DNA of 57,443 bases from Sphingomonadales bacterium (GTDB lineage Bacteria; Bacteroidota; Bacteroidia; Flavobacteriales_D; Crocinitomicaceae). The notes beneath the pieces were generated by a model. It was not told the origin of the DNA, searched no databases, and worked only from the letters and a program-made list of their open reading frames with translations. Both the position numbers and the translations under genes were made by a program. Shown piece after piece: positions 35,316-45,357 of this stretch (within the stretch, counting starts at the first letter, position 1; the number at the start of each line of letters is the position of its first letter). The DNA is taken from NCBI GenBank assembly GCA_016872115.1, contig VHBC01000012.1:1-57443 (forward strand). Reading direction: 5' to 3'.

Positions 35316-36401
35316 TTAAAGTTTAACGAGCTTTCTGAATGCGTTTCCTTGAGAACTATGAATCAGTACAGTGTAGGTGCCGTTTGGTAATGTAGAGATA
35401 TCAAAAAAACCTTTGAGTGCTGCATTTTGATGGGTCAACATTATTTTGCCGCTCATATCCATCAATTCGATGTAATCAAAAGGCTGAGAACTTTCAAAAT
35501 AACACCATTCTTGCGCTGGATTTGGGTAAAAAGAAATGGCAATCTCAGGATGATCTAACCCGGCATCAAGACCTAAATAGATATCTTGGTACTCAATAGT
35601 TGTACCTTGGTTTTGACCAAAACCACCTGCAGTTGCACGGACTAAACAATCGTTTTTACCGGTAGTCCACCATTCGTATTCGGTAGTAGTGAATGCTGGT
35701 GGGGCAATCCAAGAACCTGTTCCGAAAAAAGTTTGATAAATAGAATCATTTTCTAAAATTTCATGTTTGATGCGCAATGCTGGAAAAGTGCCAAGCGGTG
35801 TTATTACCGTGCCCCAACCATCTACGACAGAATTGCGCTCGCGGTGCTGAATAAATTTGATGTCGATAGCTGGGTTTAAATCTACATATGTATAGCCCCG
35901 AGATGTCCAAGTATCATTAAAAGTGAGTGGTAATTCGTATCTGGTTTCAACGGTGTCGGACTTGAACGGTACGCCTTGCCCCTGTACATCAATTGAATAA
36001 CCGATGCTATTGATCTGGGAGCTGGTGCGCCGGGTATATTGGCTCAGATTGGAGAGTTCAACCGGCAAAAAAGCTGAAAATTGATCTATTGGCAAGTCGT
36101 TGGTAAGATTGAAGTAGGTGGCTTTGTACGGCGTTGGGGCAATTGGGCCAAAAGTGGCTAAAATTAATAGCGAACCAAAACCAATGGGGTTGTAATCTAC
36201 AAGCGTTTGACTTTGAGCGCTTAATTGAGAGAAATCCCAGGTGCTGTTGGGTCCAGTGCTTTGTAAATCTATGGTAAACGGATTGGCTTGACTCAATCGA
36301 ACTGAGTCCCCTGCGTCAGCAAAATCTGCTACTGTGAGCGTAATTTGGGCTTGAAAATAGGCCGGGAAGAGCAGCGCTAAACTGAAAATGAGTTGTTTCA
36401 T
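35316..36401 (-). CDS. Secreted protein with type A T9SS sorting domain
   Basis: A 361-residue protein with a signal peptide (to about residue 19), a mid part of unrecognised beta-rich character (TLTVADFADAGDSVRLSQ ..., FDYIEL) and a C-terminal type A sorting domain (AISFYPNPAQEWCYFESS to KLVKL, about residues 290-361). A cargo of the type IX system by this domain. The function of the mature part is unknown; related genes occur as single secreted proteins in Flavobacteriales. It ends about 10 bases from the RNase P RNA 5' end and diverges from the helicase gene. Confidence 0.85.
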   Translation of the reverse strand: MKQLIFSLALLFPAYFQAQITLTVADFADAGDSVRLSQANPFTIDLQSTGPNSTWDFSQLSAQSQTLVDYNPIGFGSLLILATFGPIAPTPYKATYFNLTNDLPIDQFSAFLPVELSNLSQYTRRTSSQINSIGYSIDVQGQGVPFKSDTVETRYELPLTFNDTWTSRGYTYVDLNPAIDIKFIQHRERNSVVDGWGTVITPLGTFPALRIKHEILENDSIYQTFFGTGSWIAPPAFTTTEYEWWTTGKNDCLVRATAGGFGQNQGTTIEYQDIYLGLDAGLDHPEIAISFYPNPAQEWCYFESSQPFDYIELMDMSGKIMLTHQNAALKGFFDISTLPNGTYTVLIHSSQGNAFRKLVKL

Positions 36402-36462
36402 AATTTGATAAGTTACTCAAATTTAGGTTTTTTATTCGATAGAGAGATGCTAATTTAGCGGT

Positions 36463-39400
36463 ATGTCTGAATTGGTTCATGAATTTCTACAAACATGGGA
36501 AGCTGAGTTGTTCTTGCTCCGGCCAAATGACCCGCTTATCAACCTGCAACCTGAACAATTCATAAATGAGCCAAAAGCGCTTTGGTACAACGAACCCAGA
36601 AGTAAAATTATTCTCAGAGAACTCAAGCGCATTGAACGAGAAAGAGGTGTAGTGCCACTTGTTCAATTCGAGGGTTTATTGAGTTGGCAAAAAGGAGAAA
36701 AGACCATTCAGACACCCGTTTTTTTAACGACCTGTAAAAATATCAAACACCAGCAGCAGCTTATCGAGCTCGAGGCGTCAGCGTTTATCAATCCATATAT
36801 CAGTTTGTTACTCAAGCAGAGAGCAGTAAAATTGGACGAAAATCTCCAGCGAGATGCCATCATCAACGCATTATTAGATACTGGATTTTTTACAAACTAT
36901 TCAACAGAAATTGGTTTTGCTAATTTGCACCCGCAGCGCTATGAATTGCGCAAAGAATGGGAAGGACTTCTTCAAGCAACGACATTTAGTTCTGCCATCC
37001 GAGAAATCATCGGCGACACCGACCAAGCAAGGGATGTTCAGGACAGCTTTGAAATCACACAAATTAGCCCACTAGATCCAGACCAATTTGCGGCAATTAA
37101 CCAAGCAACAAAAGGATCGGAAGTCATCTATGGCCCACCAGGAACCGGAAAATCCGTCGTTTTGAGCAATTTAGTGAGTAGCGTACTCAAAAGCGGTCAA
37201 AATGCGCTGATACTTGCCGAAAAAACGATAGCTTTAGAGGTGTTGTTGGGTAAGTTAACGGATGCTGGTTTGCAACATTTTTGTGTGTTGATCAACGAGA
37301 AAGAGGGTTTAAATAACTTTTACAAAAAGCTACAATTTCAGTTTGAACAATTATTACAAAAACAATTCACCGATAAAAACGACTACATGCAAGGCCATTT
37401 CAAGGCAGCACGTTATTGGCAGCAGAGACAAGAGTTAGAACAACTTTCGAATTTGCCGCTCAACCATCTTTTTAACCAATTTGAGCTTCGCCCTAAAAAT
37501 TCATCGGAAGCTACGCAACGCTGGCTGCATTGGCTGACTGCTAAAGATGCCCTAAAAAGCTTACCAACCGAAATTTCCAATGCTTTACCAATGCTCTCCC
37601 CAGTATGGCAAAATGCAACCATTAGTGAAAATTTGGAACGCTACCAAGAATGGAAATCCTTGCTAATTAAACTACAGCCTTTTCAAATAAATAACCTAAA
37701 TACATTAGTTGCATTCGTAGAAAAATGCCTGCGCTGCATACAATACGAGGCGAAAGTTTATCAAAATTACAGCGCCCTACTCGATGCAAATACGACTGCT
37801 TTACTCAAAAAAATAGAGCGTTTTCAGCAGCTCCAAAAAGAAAGAGAAAAACAGTACAACGCTTTAAAAGTTTGGATGCAAATTCCAACACCAATAGAAT
37901 GGACGGCACTCAAAAAAGCGGCTATTGAAACCAACTGGCTACAAAAAAGAAAATGGCGCAAACTCGAAAAATCATGGTTGCGGACTGCCAATCTTGAACT
38001 CAATGAGTTAGAAAAAGACCTTCTAAAATGTTGGCGCATCGAGGAACAAATTCATCAAATCCACAATCAATTTCATGCGCTTGGCGTTTTAGACCTTGAG
38101 AGCGAGCTGGGCGTGGTGACAAGTTTGCTCAAGCAGCATAACAAAGACATTTGGTCTTGGTATTGCTCATTGAGCCCAAAAGAAATGGAACAATACCGTA
38201 ACTTACACAAAACAGCACATCAATTCCAACAGCTCCAGCAACAATTATTTAGGTCTGAGACCCTAGACTTTAATTTGCTTGAAGAGCGCATAGATGCCGC
38301 GTATTCAAACTGGGGGAAGGTACATGAGCTTATTCAACAGATTTCTCCAGAACTTTGGCCATTAGCAGATCAACCAGCAGTTTTATACAAAACTATTTGC
38401 CACGAATTTTGGTCCGATTTACGGTTTCATTACCCATTTGTTTTCAACGAACACAACACTAACTTACATCAATTTTTCAATGAGGATTTAGAAATTGAGG
38501 AGGCGATTTGGAAAAAGAATACGCAGGAAATTTGCAGCCTACAACAACGAAGTTTTGACCAACTTCAAGCACTACTTGAACAGCCGCTTCATCGCCTAAA
38601 CGCCAATGAAAAAGAACGACGCAAGCTATTGCGCAAAGGCAAAGCGATACTTGTTAAAGAAATGGCAAAAAGTCGCCAGCAACAAGCTATCCGGACGCTA
38701 TTTGAAGGGCCAGCGCAAGAATGGCTGCGCGTCATTTTTCCCATCTGGATGTCGTCTCCAACGGCATTAGCAAAAACACTGCCCCTCCAAATCAATCTTT
38801 TTGATATTGGTATTTTCGATGAAGCTAGCCAGTTACCGTTGAGTCATGCAGTGGGGGCCTTACAACGGGTAAAGCAAATTGTCGTCGCCGGCGATCCCCA
38901 ACAGATGCGGCCCCAATCCTACTTTGGACAAAGTACAGAAGGCGTTGTTGACCTGCTTCATCAGGCAGCATTTTATTTGCCAAGACGTCATTTACGTCAT
39001 CATTACAGAAGTGAAGATCCAGCATTAATTGCGTTTTCCAATCAAAAATTCTACAACAATGAGCTGCTAGCTTGGCCCTCTTTGGCCGAATCTCAAAATG
39101 GCATTTTTAAGCATTTCGTTCCAGATGGGGTCTACGCAAAACAACAGAACGTAACTGAGGCCAAAGCCGTTGCAAAACAGTTGCGCTCCTTGCTCACAGA
39201 TGCACGCTCTTTTGGCGTCGTCGCCTTTTCGGAAGCGCAGCTCGATTGTATATACCGACAATTGAATGCATCAGAACAAATGCTCCTAGAGGAACGCATT
39301 TCTGAACGAAGTGCATTTTTCTTGCCTCTTGAAGAAGTGCAAGGCGAAGAATGCGATTTATTGTTGATCAGTTTTGGTTTTGCTAAAAATGAAGAAGGCC

Positions 39401-39702
39401 TATTTAGCCTTAGGCTTGGGCCAATGGTGCAATCTCAAAGTGGCAGAAGACTCAACGTATTACTAACTAGAGCTAAAAAAGCACTACATTTTTATTGCAG
39501 TATTCATGCTTCAGATTTCCCCAACAAAAGAAGTGCCGCTGTAGAACGCTTGTGGGAATGGTTTGTGTTTCTTGAAAATGGCTTTAAGACCCAAGCCATT
39601 CACCAAGCTGAAGAGCGCTTGGCAGAAGCCAAAGACTACGCTACTTTTCTGAATTATTACCGTGTTCTGAAGCAGCGCGGGACGCTTCCGAATCAGGTTT
39701 AG
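36463..39702 (+). CDS. SF1 superfamily helicase with long inserted stalk
   Basis: A 1079-residue ATPase. Motif I is GPPGTGKS at residues 224-231, motif II DEAS at 786-789, motif [15 protein letters not shown], motif [17 protein letters not shown] and [14 protein letters not shown], and motif [14 protein letters not shown] (about 995). The order and DEAS box place it in the UPF1/DNA2-like SF1B group. About 550 residues separate motifs I and II, with long charged helical stretches that may form a stalk or coiled coil. The first ~200 residues form an unrecognised N-terminal domain. No nuclease, zinc or DUF motif is seen. Its 3' end overlaps yidD by 62 bases. A defence role is possible for such helicases but not shown here. 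Confidence 0.87.
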   Translation: MSELVHEFLQTWEAELFLLRPNDPLINLQPEQFINEPKALWYNEPRSKIILRELKRIERERGVVPLVQFEGLLSWQKGEKTIQTPVFLTTCKNIKHQQQLIELEASAFINPYISLLLKQRAVKLDENLQRDAIINALLDTGFFTNYSTEIGFANLHPQRYELRKEWEGLLQATTFSSAIREIIGDTDQARDVQDSFEITQISPLDPDQFAAINQATKGSEVIYGPPGTGKSVVLSNLVSSVLKSGQNALILAEKTIALEVLLGKLTDAGLQHFCVLINEKEGLNNFYKKLQFQFEQLLQKQFTDKNDYMQGHFKAARYWQQRQELEQLSNLPLNHLFNQFELRPKNSSEATQRWLHWLTAKDALKSLPTEISNALPMLSPVWQNATISENLERYQEWKSLLIKLQPFQINNLNTLVAFVEKCLRCIQYEAKVYQNYSALLDANTTALLKKIERFQQLQKEREKQYNALKVWMQIPTPIEWTALKKAAIETNWLQKRKWRKLEKSWLRTANLELNELEKDLLKCWRIEEQIHQIHNQFHALGVLDLESELGVVTSLLKQHNKDIWSWYCSLSPKEMEQYRNLHKTAHQFQQLQQQLFRSETLDFNLLEERIDAAYSNWGKVHELIQQISPELWPLADQPAVLYKTICHEFWSDLRFHYPFVFNEHNTNLHQFFNEDLEIEEAIWKKNTQEICSLQQRSFDQLQALLEQPLHRLNANEKERRKLLRKGKAILVKEMAKSRQQQAIRTLFEGPAQEWLRVIFPIWMSSPTALAKTLPLQINLFDIGIFDEASQLPLSHAVGALQRVKQIVVAGDPQQMRPQSYFGQSTEGVVDLLHQAAFYLPRRHLRHHYRSEDPALIAFSNQKFYNNELLAWPSLAESQNGIFKHFVPDGVYAKQQNVTEAKAVAKQLRSLLTDARSFGVVAFSEAQLDCIYRQLNASEQMLLEERISERSAFFLPLEEVQGEECDLLLISFGFAKNEEGLFSLRLGPMVQSQSGRRLNVLLTRAKKALHFYCSIHASDFPNKRSAAVERLWEWFVFLENGFKTQAIHQAEERLAEAKDYATFLNYYRVLKQRGTLPNQV

Positions 39703-39928
39703 GTACGGGATCATAGCCAAAACCACCTCGCGGATGGCAGCTAGAAATCCGCTTTAAACCTAAGTATGTGCCTTTGATTGGGCCCCAAGTTTGCAAAGCC
39801 TCCACCATATATGCGGAGCAAGTAGGCGTATATCTGCAACTCGGCGGAAAAATTGGCGAAATCACCCATTGATAAATGCGAACCAAGAAAATAAGTGGGA
39901 GACTAAATATCCGATAAACAATCTGCAT
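39641..39928 (-). CDS. yidD: Membrane protein insertion efficiency factor
   Basis: A 95-residue YidD. The motif [15 protein letters not shown] and the [10 protein letters not shown] block with conserved Cys residues are hallmarks. YidD assists insertion of membrane proteins with YidC. The start at 39928 (MQIVYRIF) is chosen over 11 codons upstream. The gene overlaps the converging helicase gene by 62 bases, so the last third of YidD shares DNA with the helicase C-terminus. Confidence 0.93.
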   Translation of the reverse strand: MQIVYRIFSLPLIFLVRIYQWVISPIFPPSCRYTPTCSAYMVEALQTWGPIKGTYLGLKRISSCHPRGGFGYDPVPKPDSEASRAASEHGNNSEK

Positions 39929-40028
39929 ACAGTCAAATTTAAACAATTTAAACAATTTCAACAGTTTATTGTGTAAACTATATCATTGTAACCATTTCAA
40001 GAAAATGGGTTCTTCGTATTTTTAGAAA

Positions 40029-40985
40029 ATGAAAATCAAGCGCCTCTTCACTATTTTTATTTTTATCCTAGGTCAACAATTCGTTTCGGCGCAGCCACTC
40101 GAAAATTGGGAGGCTGACAAAATCAAGGTTGTTCAGGCTTCTGGCTCGCAAACAATTATGCACGCCGAAGCACTTTTTGAGGACCGTTGGGACCAACTAC
40201 CCCAACCGCAGTTTTGGAAAAAAATTATGCTCCTTTCTCCGGACTCCTGCCTCATTAACGTGGCAGCAAATCGCCAAGTGCTAGACAAAATGTCTATTCG
40301 AGATTGGAATGCACAGACTGAGGAACAAAAAAACCAAACCCGTCAGGCGCTGCGTGAAGCTAATGGGCTACCGAGCGATACCAGAATATATGTAACAACG
40401 GGGAAGAATGACTTTTACCGTTTTGCTGAGGTCTACCCGAGCTTAGACAAGGGTGTGGCTGCTTTTGAACGGTATGGCGTTGATCCTTGGTATGCGCAAT
40501 CAATTTTACTCATTGAAAGCCCTGCACTTATGCGCAAATCGGCAACTGGTGCCTACGGCGCATTTCAACTGATGCCAGGCGTTGCGCGTTTAATGGGTTT
40601 AACGGTGAACAGTACTATTGACGAGCGCAAAGATTTTGATCGTTCCGCTTATGGTGCAGCTCAACTCATCCGCCACATTTGTATTCCAGAAGCAAAAAAG
40701 ATTTTAGACAGACATGGGCTGACTTATAATGAAACCGATTTGTGGTTTAGGCTGTTTGTATTGCATGTTTATCATGCCGGTGCTTTGAATGTTGCTGCGG
40801 TTGTCGATAAAATTCAACCCACAGAAGGATCTCAAGAACTAATTAAAGCCATGTGGCAAAATAGCGCAGCTGGTTTTGGGAATAATTCTCAGAACTATAC
40901 GCAGTTGGCTTTGGCTGCACAGCTCATTTTACATGATATGGTCTACCAAAACTGTACTGAAATCAGTCCTTGTGTAAGTCGTTGA
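40029..40985 (+). CDS. Lytic transglycosylase (SLT family)
   Basis: A 318-residue exported protein with signal peptide (to about residue 21). The SLT active site LLIESPALMRKSATGAYGAFQLMPG includes catalytic Glu163, with the typical GAYGAFQLMPG turn. It cleaves the peptidoglycan glycan backbone with 1,6-anhydro product. The N-terminal ~150 residues are unrecognised. Its last 23 bases overlap the converging menC gene. Sits between yidD and the menaquinone-linked cluster. Confidence 0.88.
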   Translation: MKIKRLFTIFIFILGQQFVSAQPLENWEADKIKVVQASGSQTIMHAEALFEDRWDQLPQPQFWKKIMLLSPDSCLINVAANRQVLDKMSIRDWNAQTEEQKNQTRQALREANGLPSDTRIYVTTGKNDFYRFAEVYPSLDKGVAAFERYGVDPWYAQSILLIESPALMRKSATGAYGAFQLMPGVARLMGLTVNSTIDERKDFDRSAYGAAQLIRHICIPEAKKILDRHGLTYNETDLWFRLFVLHVYHAGALNVAAVVDKIQPTEGSQELIKAMWQNSAAGFGNNSQNYTQLALAAQLILHDMVYQNCTEISPCVSR

Positions 40986-42039
40986 GCCAAAAAATATGGC
41001 CTTTCTCAATGGCTAATCTAGATTCAAAATTATTGCTGTAAAGACCTCCCGTCCCAAATCCTTGGGGTAAATCAAGCGCATACAAGGAACCAAACTGCAC
41101 AATTGCACTTAGTCCAATAGCGCTCTCCAATGCACTTGTTAACCACCAACCAATTTGGCGTTCTTCTGCAAGCGCTATCCATTCTTTTACACCAGAAAAA
41201 CCGCCATGTAAGCTCGGTTTTAGGATGATATACTGTGGTTTTATTTGATCCAATAATGCTGCTTTTTGTGCCTCGCCTTGTATACCGATTAATTCTTCAT
41301 CCAATGCAATGGGTACCAAATGAAGCGCTGTGAGTTGAGCCATGTCATTTCGTTGACCGGCTGCAATTGGTTGTTCAATGCTATGAACTTCTAAACGGGC
41401 TAATTCAGAAAGCACCTCTTGCGCTTGTGCCGCAGTGAAAGCACCGTTCGCATCTACTCGAAGGGTGAGTATGTCCGAAGGAGCAGCTGAGCGCAGTTCT
41501 TCAATTAAACTCAATTCTTGCTGCCAATCTAGCGCACCTATTTTGAGTTTGACTGTCTGAAATCCTTCAGTTATTTTTTGTTGCGCTTGCTGACGCATAT
41601 CGTTTAAATTACCCATCCAAACCAAGCCATTAATTGGAATAGAAGTTGCAGAATCGGTAAATGGGGTATTAAACAAGACCGATGAGCCGTTGGCTTGAAT
41701 AGCGAACAACAACAACTCTAGTCCGAAGATAAAAGATGGATACGACCGCCATTCAGAAATAAAATGTTGGTATTCTTTATCCTCCAAAAAATCTACTTTC
41801 GACCAGGCCTTAAAATTTACTTTAGCTAAACTGAGAAAGCGTGTTAATGCTTGCTCGTACTGAATATGATCAATATATTCCGGCGAGAGTCCAGGAATGA
41901 CGGGAAACTCAGTCTGCGCAAATTGGCCGTTTGAAAGCGACAGCTGATAAATCCAAGAAGGTTTTGTATACAAGACACCCCTGCTAGTCCCTGCGGGTTT
42001 CAAGAATTTTAATTCATGCAAAAAGAGCGATTCAGGCAT
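40963..42039 (-). CDS. menC: o-Succinylbenzoate synthase
   Basis: A 358-residue enolase-superfamily enzyme that dehydrates SHCHC to o-succinylbenzoate in menaquinone synthesis. The KxK pair in VKLKIG, the metal ligands in LRVDANG, SIEQP and IALDEE, and the second lysine in ILKPSLHGGF form the complete set. Overlaps rlmH by 8 bases and the transglycosylase by 23. Other men genes are not in the window. MenC and dipeptide epimerase share this fold; motif spacing and the absence of epimerase-specific DxD favour MenC. Confidence 0.85.
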   Translation of the reverse strand: MPESLFLHELKFLKPAGTSRGVLYTKPSWIYQLSLSNGQFAQTEFPVIPGLSPEYIDHIQYEQALTRFLSLAKVNFKAWSKVDFLEDKEYQHFISEWRSYPSFIFGLELLLFAIQANGSSVLFNTPFTDSATSIPINGLVWMGNLNDMRQQAQQKITEGFQTVKLKIGALDWQQELSLIEELRSAAPSDILTLRVDANGAFTAAQAQEVLSELARLEVHSIEQPIAAGQRNDMAQLTALHLVPIALDEELIGIQGEAQKAALLDQIKPQYIILKPSLHGGFSGVKEWIALAEERQIGWWLTSALESAIGLSAIVQFGSLYALDLPQGFGTGGLYSNNFESRLAIEKGHIFWLNDLHKD

Positions 42040-42505
42040 GGTGATAAGGTTCTCCTTTTAAAATACTGAATGCTCTGTAGAGTTGCTCCAAGAAAATCAT
42101 GCGCACCATTTGGTGAGAGAAGGTCATTTCGGATAAAGACAACTTGAATTGCGCACGCTCATAAACCTCTGAACTAAATCCAAAGGCTCCTCCGATAATG
42201 AAAACCAATGTGCCGGTGTGTTGCATTTGTTTTTGACTAAGCCAATTGGCAAAATTGACCGACGAAAACGACTTTCCATTTTCGTCGAGCAAGACAACAT
42301 AATCGGTTGCTTTGAGTTTTGAAAGAATAGCTTCGCCTTCTTTTTCTTTGATTTGGACTTGACTAAGTGCTTTCGGGTTTTTTACGTCTGGTAATTCGAG
42401 ACGTTCAAACGTACAATAGTGTACAAGGCGCTGTTCGTAACGGAGTTCGCCTATTTTGAGGTCTTCAAAGGCTGTTTTACCAACAACTAAAAAGCGAACT
42501 TTCAT
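42032..42505 (-). CDS. rlmH: 23S rRNA (pseudouridine1915-N3)-methyltransferase
   Basis: A 157-residue SPOUT methyltransferase of the expected length. FIIGGAFGFSSEVYERA holds the knotted SAM-binding loop and LSEMTFSHQMVRMIFLEQLYRA the conserved C-terminal signature. It modifies helix 69 of 23S rRNA on the 70S ribosome. Start at 42505 after a short upstream extension is discarded. Overlaps menC by 8 bases. Confidence 0.96.
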   Translation of the reverse strand: MKVRFLVVGKTAFEDLKIGELRYEQRLVHYCTFERLELPDVKNPKALSQVQIKEKEGEAILSKLKATDYVVLLDENGKSFSSVNFANWLSQKQMQHTGTLVFIIGGAFGFSSEVYERAQFKLSLSEMTFSHQMVRMIFLEQLYRAFSILKGEPYHHA

Positions 42506-42509
42506 GGAA

Positions 42510-42749
42510 TTAGACCGCAACTACACCTTTTAATTCAGGAGCCGCCATTTTAAGCGCCTCTTCAAGACCTCCTTTGAGCGTCATTTTGGACATTGAGCAA
42601 TCACTGCATGAACCCAGAAGACGCACTTGAACTATGGCGTCGTCTGTGATGTCGACGAGTTCCATGTCTCCGCCGTCGGCATGTAAAAACGGACGCAATT
42701 GTTCTAAGGCTTCTAGGACCTTGGTTTGGAGTTGTTTTTTGTTCGTCAT
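42510..42749 (-). CDS. NifU C-terminal-domain Fe-S scaffold protein
   Basis: A 79-residue stand-alone NifU C-terminal domain. The sequence LRPFLHADGGDMELVDI and the pair CSDC in GSCSDCSMSKMTLKGGLEEAL bind a labile Fe-S cluster. It probably delivers clusters together with the adjacent Mrp-like carrier. Starts 5 bases after mrp and stops 4 bases before rlmH. Confidence 0.93.
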   Translation of the reverse strand: MTNKKQLQTKVLEALEQLRPFLHADGGDMELVDITDDAIVQVRLLGSCSDCSMSKMTLKGGLEEALKMAAPELKGVVAV

Positions 42750-42754
42750 GTCGG

Positions 42755-43828
42755 CTATTTGCGCATTGCGAGAATGGCGTTTAATTCGGTTTCAAAGTTA
42801 TGAACTAATTCGTCAAATGCCTTGGTTGTTTGCGTATTTTGCTGAAAAACAGCAGGCCTGCCTGCGTCGCCAGCTTCGCAAACACCTTGAACTAGTGGAA
42901 TGCTCCCCAAGAAAGGCACTTGCATACCTTGTGCTAAATTGCGCGCGCCATCGCGGCCGAAAATATAATATTTATTCTCTGGAAGCTCGGCTGGGGTAAA
43001 ATAAGCCATATTTTCAACAATTCCGACGATTGGCACTTTGAACGAATCGAGGCGGAACATTTGTATGCCTCGGCGTGCATCGGCAAGCGCTACTTCTTGA
43101 GGCGTCGAGACAATGACTACTCCATCTAGAGGAACAGTTTGCATCAAGGACAAATGTATGTCGCTTGTGCCCGGAGGTAAATCAACAAGAAGAAAATCGA
43201 GCTCACCCCAATGGGCATCAGTAAACAACTGAGTCAGTGCTTTTGAAGCCATTGGGCCTCGCCAAACTACAGCGTCGTCTTGACTGGTAAAAAATCCGAT
43301 TGATAATATTTGAATACCATTGGACTCAATTGGAGCAATGAGTGATTGGCCATTTACGTCGGTCATTTTTGGGCGCGCGCCAACGAGGTCAAACATGGTT
43401 GGCATAGATGGACCGTGTATGTCGGCATCGACAATACCTACCTTGTATCCTTTTTTAGCCAGACCGCCTGCTAAGTTCGCTGTAATGGTAGACTTACCAA
43501 CGCCGCCTTTTCCTGAAGCAATTGCAATAATGTGCTTGACGTCAGGTAAAATCTTGCGGCGCGCCGAACGACTTTCTGCATCGAGGCCCTGAATTTGACA
43601 GCTAATTTGAAGTTGTTGACCAAAAACACGCCTTAAATTGAATTCGATTGCTTCTTGCATGCGTTTTCTGGCATGTAAGGCAGGATTAGAAATCCGAACG
43701 CTTAAGCGAATATGCGCACCGTCGAGCTCGAGCGACTCAATTAAATTTAGACTCACCAAATCATTTTTTAGATCGGGCTCCGTGATTTTTCCTAATACAT
43801 CTAATATGGCTGCTCTGTCAATTTGCAT
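42755..43828 (-). CDS. apbC: Mrp/NBP35-type iron-sulfur cluster carrier ATPase
   Basis: A 357-residue protein with an N-terminal DUF59-like domain (ILDVLGKITEPDLKNDLV) and a P-loop ATPase domain starting IIAIASGKGGVGKST, a deviant Walker A. The ENMAYF element is present, but the CxxC seen in many Mrp proteins is replaced by ENMAYFTPAELPENKYYIFG, as is usual in Bacteroidota. It probably hands Fe-S clusters to apo-proteins, paired with the NifU gene. Overlaps the lipoprotein gene by 11 bases. Confidence 0.93.
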   Translation of the reverse strand: MQIDRAAILDVLGKITEPDLKNDLVSLNLIESLELDGAHIRLSVRISNPALHARKRMQEAIEFNLRRVFGQQLQISCQIQGLDAESRSARRKILPDVKHIIAIASGKGGVGKSTITANLAGGLAKKGYKVGIVDADIHGPSMPTMFDLVGARPKMTDVNGQSLIAPIESNGIQILSIGFFTSQDDAVVWRGPMASKALTQLFTDAHWGELDFLLVDLPPGTSDIHLSLMQTVPLDGVVIVSTPQEVALADARRGIQMFRLDSFKVPIVGIVENMAYFTPAELPENKYYIFGRDGARNLAQGMQVPFLGSIPLVQGVCEAGDAGRPAVFQQNTQTTKAFDELVHNFETELNAILAMRK

Positions 43829-44354
43829 GCTTTGATTTTAAAGATTGGATCGAATGGTACATGAAATCTATAACCCTTTTAGAGTCACCTTGTTCACGAT
43901 TCATGATTTCGTAATAGTTTTCACCAATTTTTTTCACGCTGTATATATAAAAGCGCGCATTCTTTGTAGAAACGAATTCACCCTTTACTTTACGTCGAAA
44001 GATGAGAACGTCTTTTGTTTGTTTCACGATTTCGATTTCAAAAAACTTATTTGGCTTCAAGAGTTTACGCTTGAATTCCACGAAGCGAAAAGAATAATCC
44101 CCGTAATCCTCAATGAGTAAAGTGAAATTTCGACCGATATCAAGTTTCCATTTGAAACCACCAATTTCATAATTCATGCTTGGCTTCAATGATGTGCCAA
44201 TTCCTGCACTCGCATTGGGCAACATCATTTGCGCATTGATATCATAAGGGCTCAAATCAAAACGGTTGTATTGAACGTAGTCGTAAGCTGTAGACTTTGG
44301 CCTTGCACACGCTGCGATCATTCCAACAAAAAGGAAAAAGACAATGCTTTTCAT
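43818..44354 (-). CDS. Lipoprotein of unknown function
   Basis: A 178-residue protein with a lipobox (FFLFVGMIAAC, Cys16) and a strand-rich mature part containing charged and aromatic residues. I recognise no family. It is the first gene of the lipoprotein-mrp-nifU-rlmH-menC minus-strand run. Start chosen at 44354 instead of 32 codons upstream because it gives the lipoprotein signal. Confidence 0.72.
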   Translation of the reverse strand: MKSIVFFLFVGMIAACARPKSTAYDYVQYNRFDLSPYDINAQMMLPNASAGIGTSLKPSMNYEIGGFKWKLDIGRNFTLLIEDYGDYSFRFVEFKRKLLKPNKFFEIEIVKQTKDVLIFRRKVKGEFVSTKNARFYIYSVKKIGENYYEIMNREQGDSKRVIDFMYHSIQSLKSKHAN

Positions 44355-44401
44355 GAGGACAAAGATACGTTTGGTTTGGCTTTTTTTTACAATTTCGCAA
44401 T

Positions 44402-44797
44402 ATGGAAAAACAAACTGCCTTTTTTGCTGGCCTATTTTTAATGCTGTCAATTGTTTTTGGTGCTTTTGGTGCGCATGCGCTTAAAGTAATTTTACCCACG
44501 GAACAATTACAGACTTTCGAGGTGGGCGTTCGCTACCAAGGCTTTTTATCGATGGGCGTCTTGATTCTTGCACTCAATTACAATCGGTTTGGCTTTGATA
44601 TCAAACGTCTATTATGGGCTATGCTCATCGGCATGTTCCTTTTTTCCTTTTCGATTTACGGATTGGTGCTCGGTCAGTATTATTTAGGCGAACATTCACT
44701 TCGATTTTTAGGGCCTATCACACCTCTCGGTGGTTCAATTAGCATCATTTCTTGGTGCGTTTTTCTTTTTCGTCTGTTAAAATACGGACAAGCGTAA
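44402..44797 (+). CDS. DUF423 family small membrane protein
   Basis: A 131-residue protein with four transmembrane helices and the DUF423 opening FLMLSIVFGAFGAHALK followed by FEVGVRYQGF. Close to E. coli YgdD; function unknown. It diverges from the lipoprotein gene (47-base gap) and precedes bcp. Confidence 0.92.
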   Translation: MEKQTAFFAGLFLMLSIVFGAFGAHALKVILPTEQLQTFEVGVRYQGFLSMGVLILALNYNRFGFDIKRLLWAMLIGMFLFSFSIYGLVLGQYYLGEHSLRFLGPITPLGGSISIISWCVFLFRLLKYGQA

Positions 44798-44817
44798 AAC
44801 TTTTTTGCGAGGAAAGT

Positions 44818-44847
44818 TTTGTTATTGATGAATAGTTTTTACTTTTG
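44818..44847 (+). promoter_or_regulatory. Promoter for bcp
   Basis: TTTG at 44818-44821 and TACTTTTG (exact -7 match) at 44840-44847, spaced 18 bases. The bcp ATG is 41 bases downstream, in the 90-base gap after the DUF423 gene. Confidence 0.55.
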
Positions 44848-44887
44848 ATTAGTTTTTCATCGTTTAACCGATTATTTTTTAAACATT

Positions 44888-45346
44888 ATGACTCCTCTAG
44901 CCCTCGGAAGCAAGCTTCCATCCTTTATCGGAACTGACCAAAACGGTAATTCAATCGATAGCCAAACGCTACTTGGCAAAAATGTCGTCATTTATTTTTA
45001 CCCCAAAGACGACACCCCTGGTTGCACTGCTCAGGCCTGTAGTATTCGCGACGGCCAAGAAGCGCTTTTAGCCGCTCAAATCCAAGTTATTGGAATTAGT
45101 GCTGACAGCGTAGCCTCACACACTAAATTCGTCAATAAATTCGAATTGAACTTTCCACTCATTTCAGATCCAGAAAAATCAATTATCCAACAATTTGGTG
45201 TTTGGGGTCCAAAAAAATTTATGGGCCGTGTTTACGACGGAATCCACCGCATGACTTTCTTATTCGATCAAAGCGGCACACTCATTAAAGTAATTGAAAA
45301 ACCCAACACCAAAGACCACGCCAACGAAGTTTTGGCTTGTTTTTAA
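44888..45346 (+). CDS. bcp: Thioredoxin-dependent peroxiredoxin
   Basis: A 152-residue BCP/PrxQ-type peroxidase. The peroxidatic Cys is in DDTPGCTAQACSIRD, five residues from a second Cys which can form the resolving disulfide. Reduces hydrogen peroxide and organic peroxides using thioredoxin. Complete, no signal peptide. Upstream of recA by 81 bases. Confidence 0.96.
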   Translation: MTPLALGSKLPSFIGTDQNGNSIDSQTLLGKNVVIYFYPKDDTPGCTAQACSIRDGQEALLAAQIQVIGISADSVASHTKFVNKFELNFPLISDPEKSIIQQFGVWGPKKFMGRVYDGIHRMTFLFDQSGTLIKVIEKPNTKDHANEVLACF

Positions 45347-45357
45347 CAGAACGTAAA

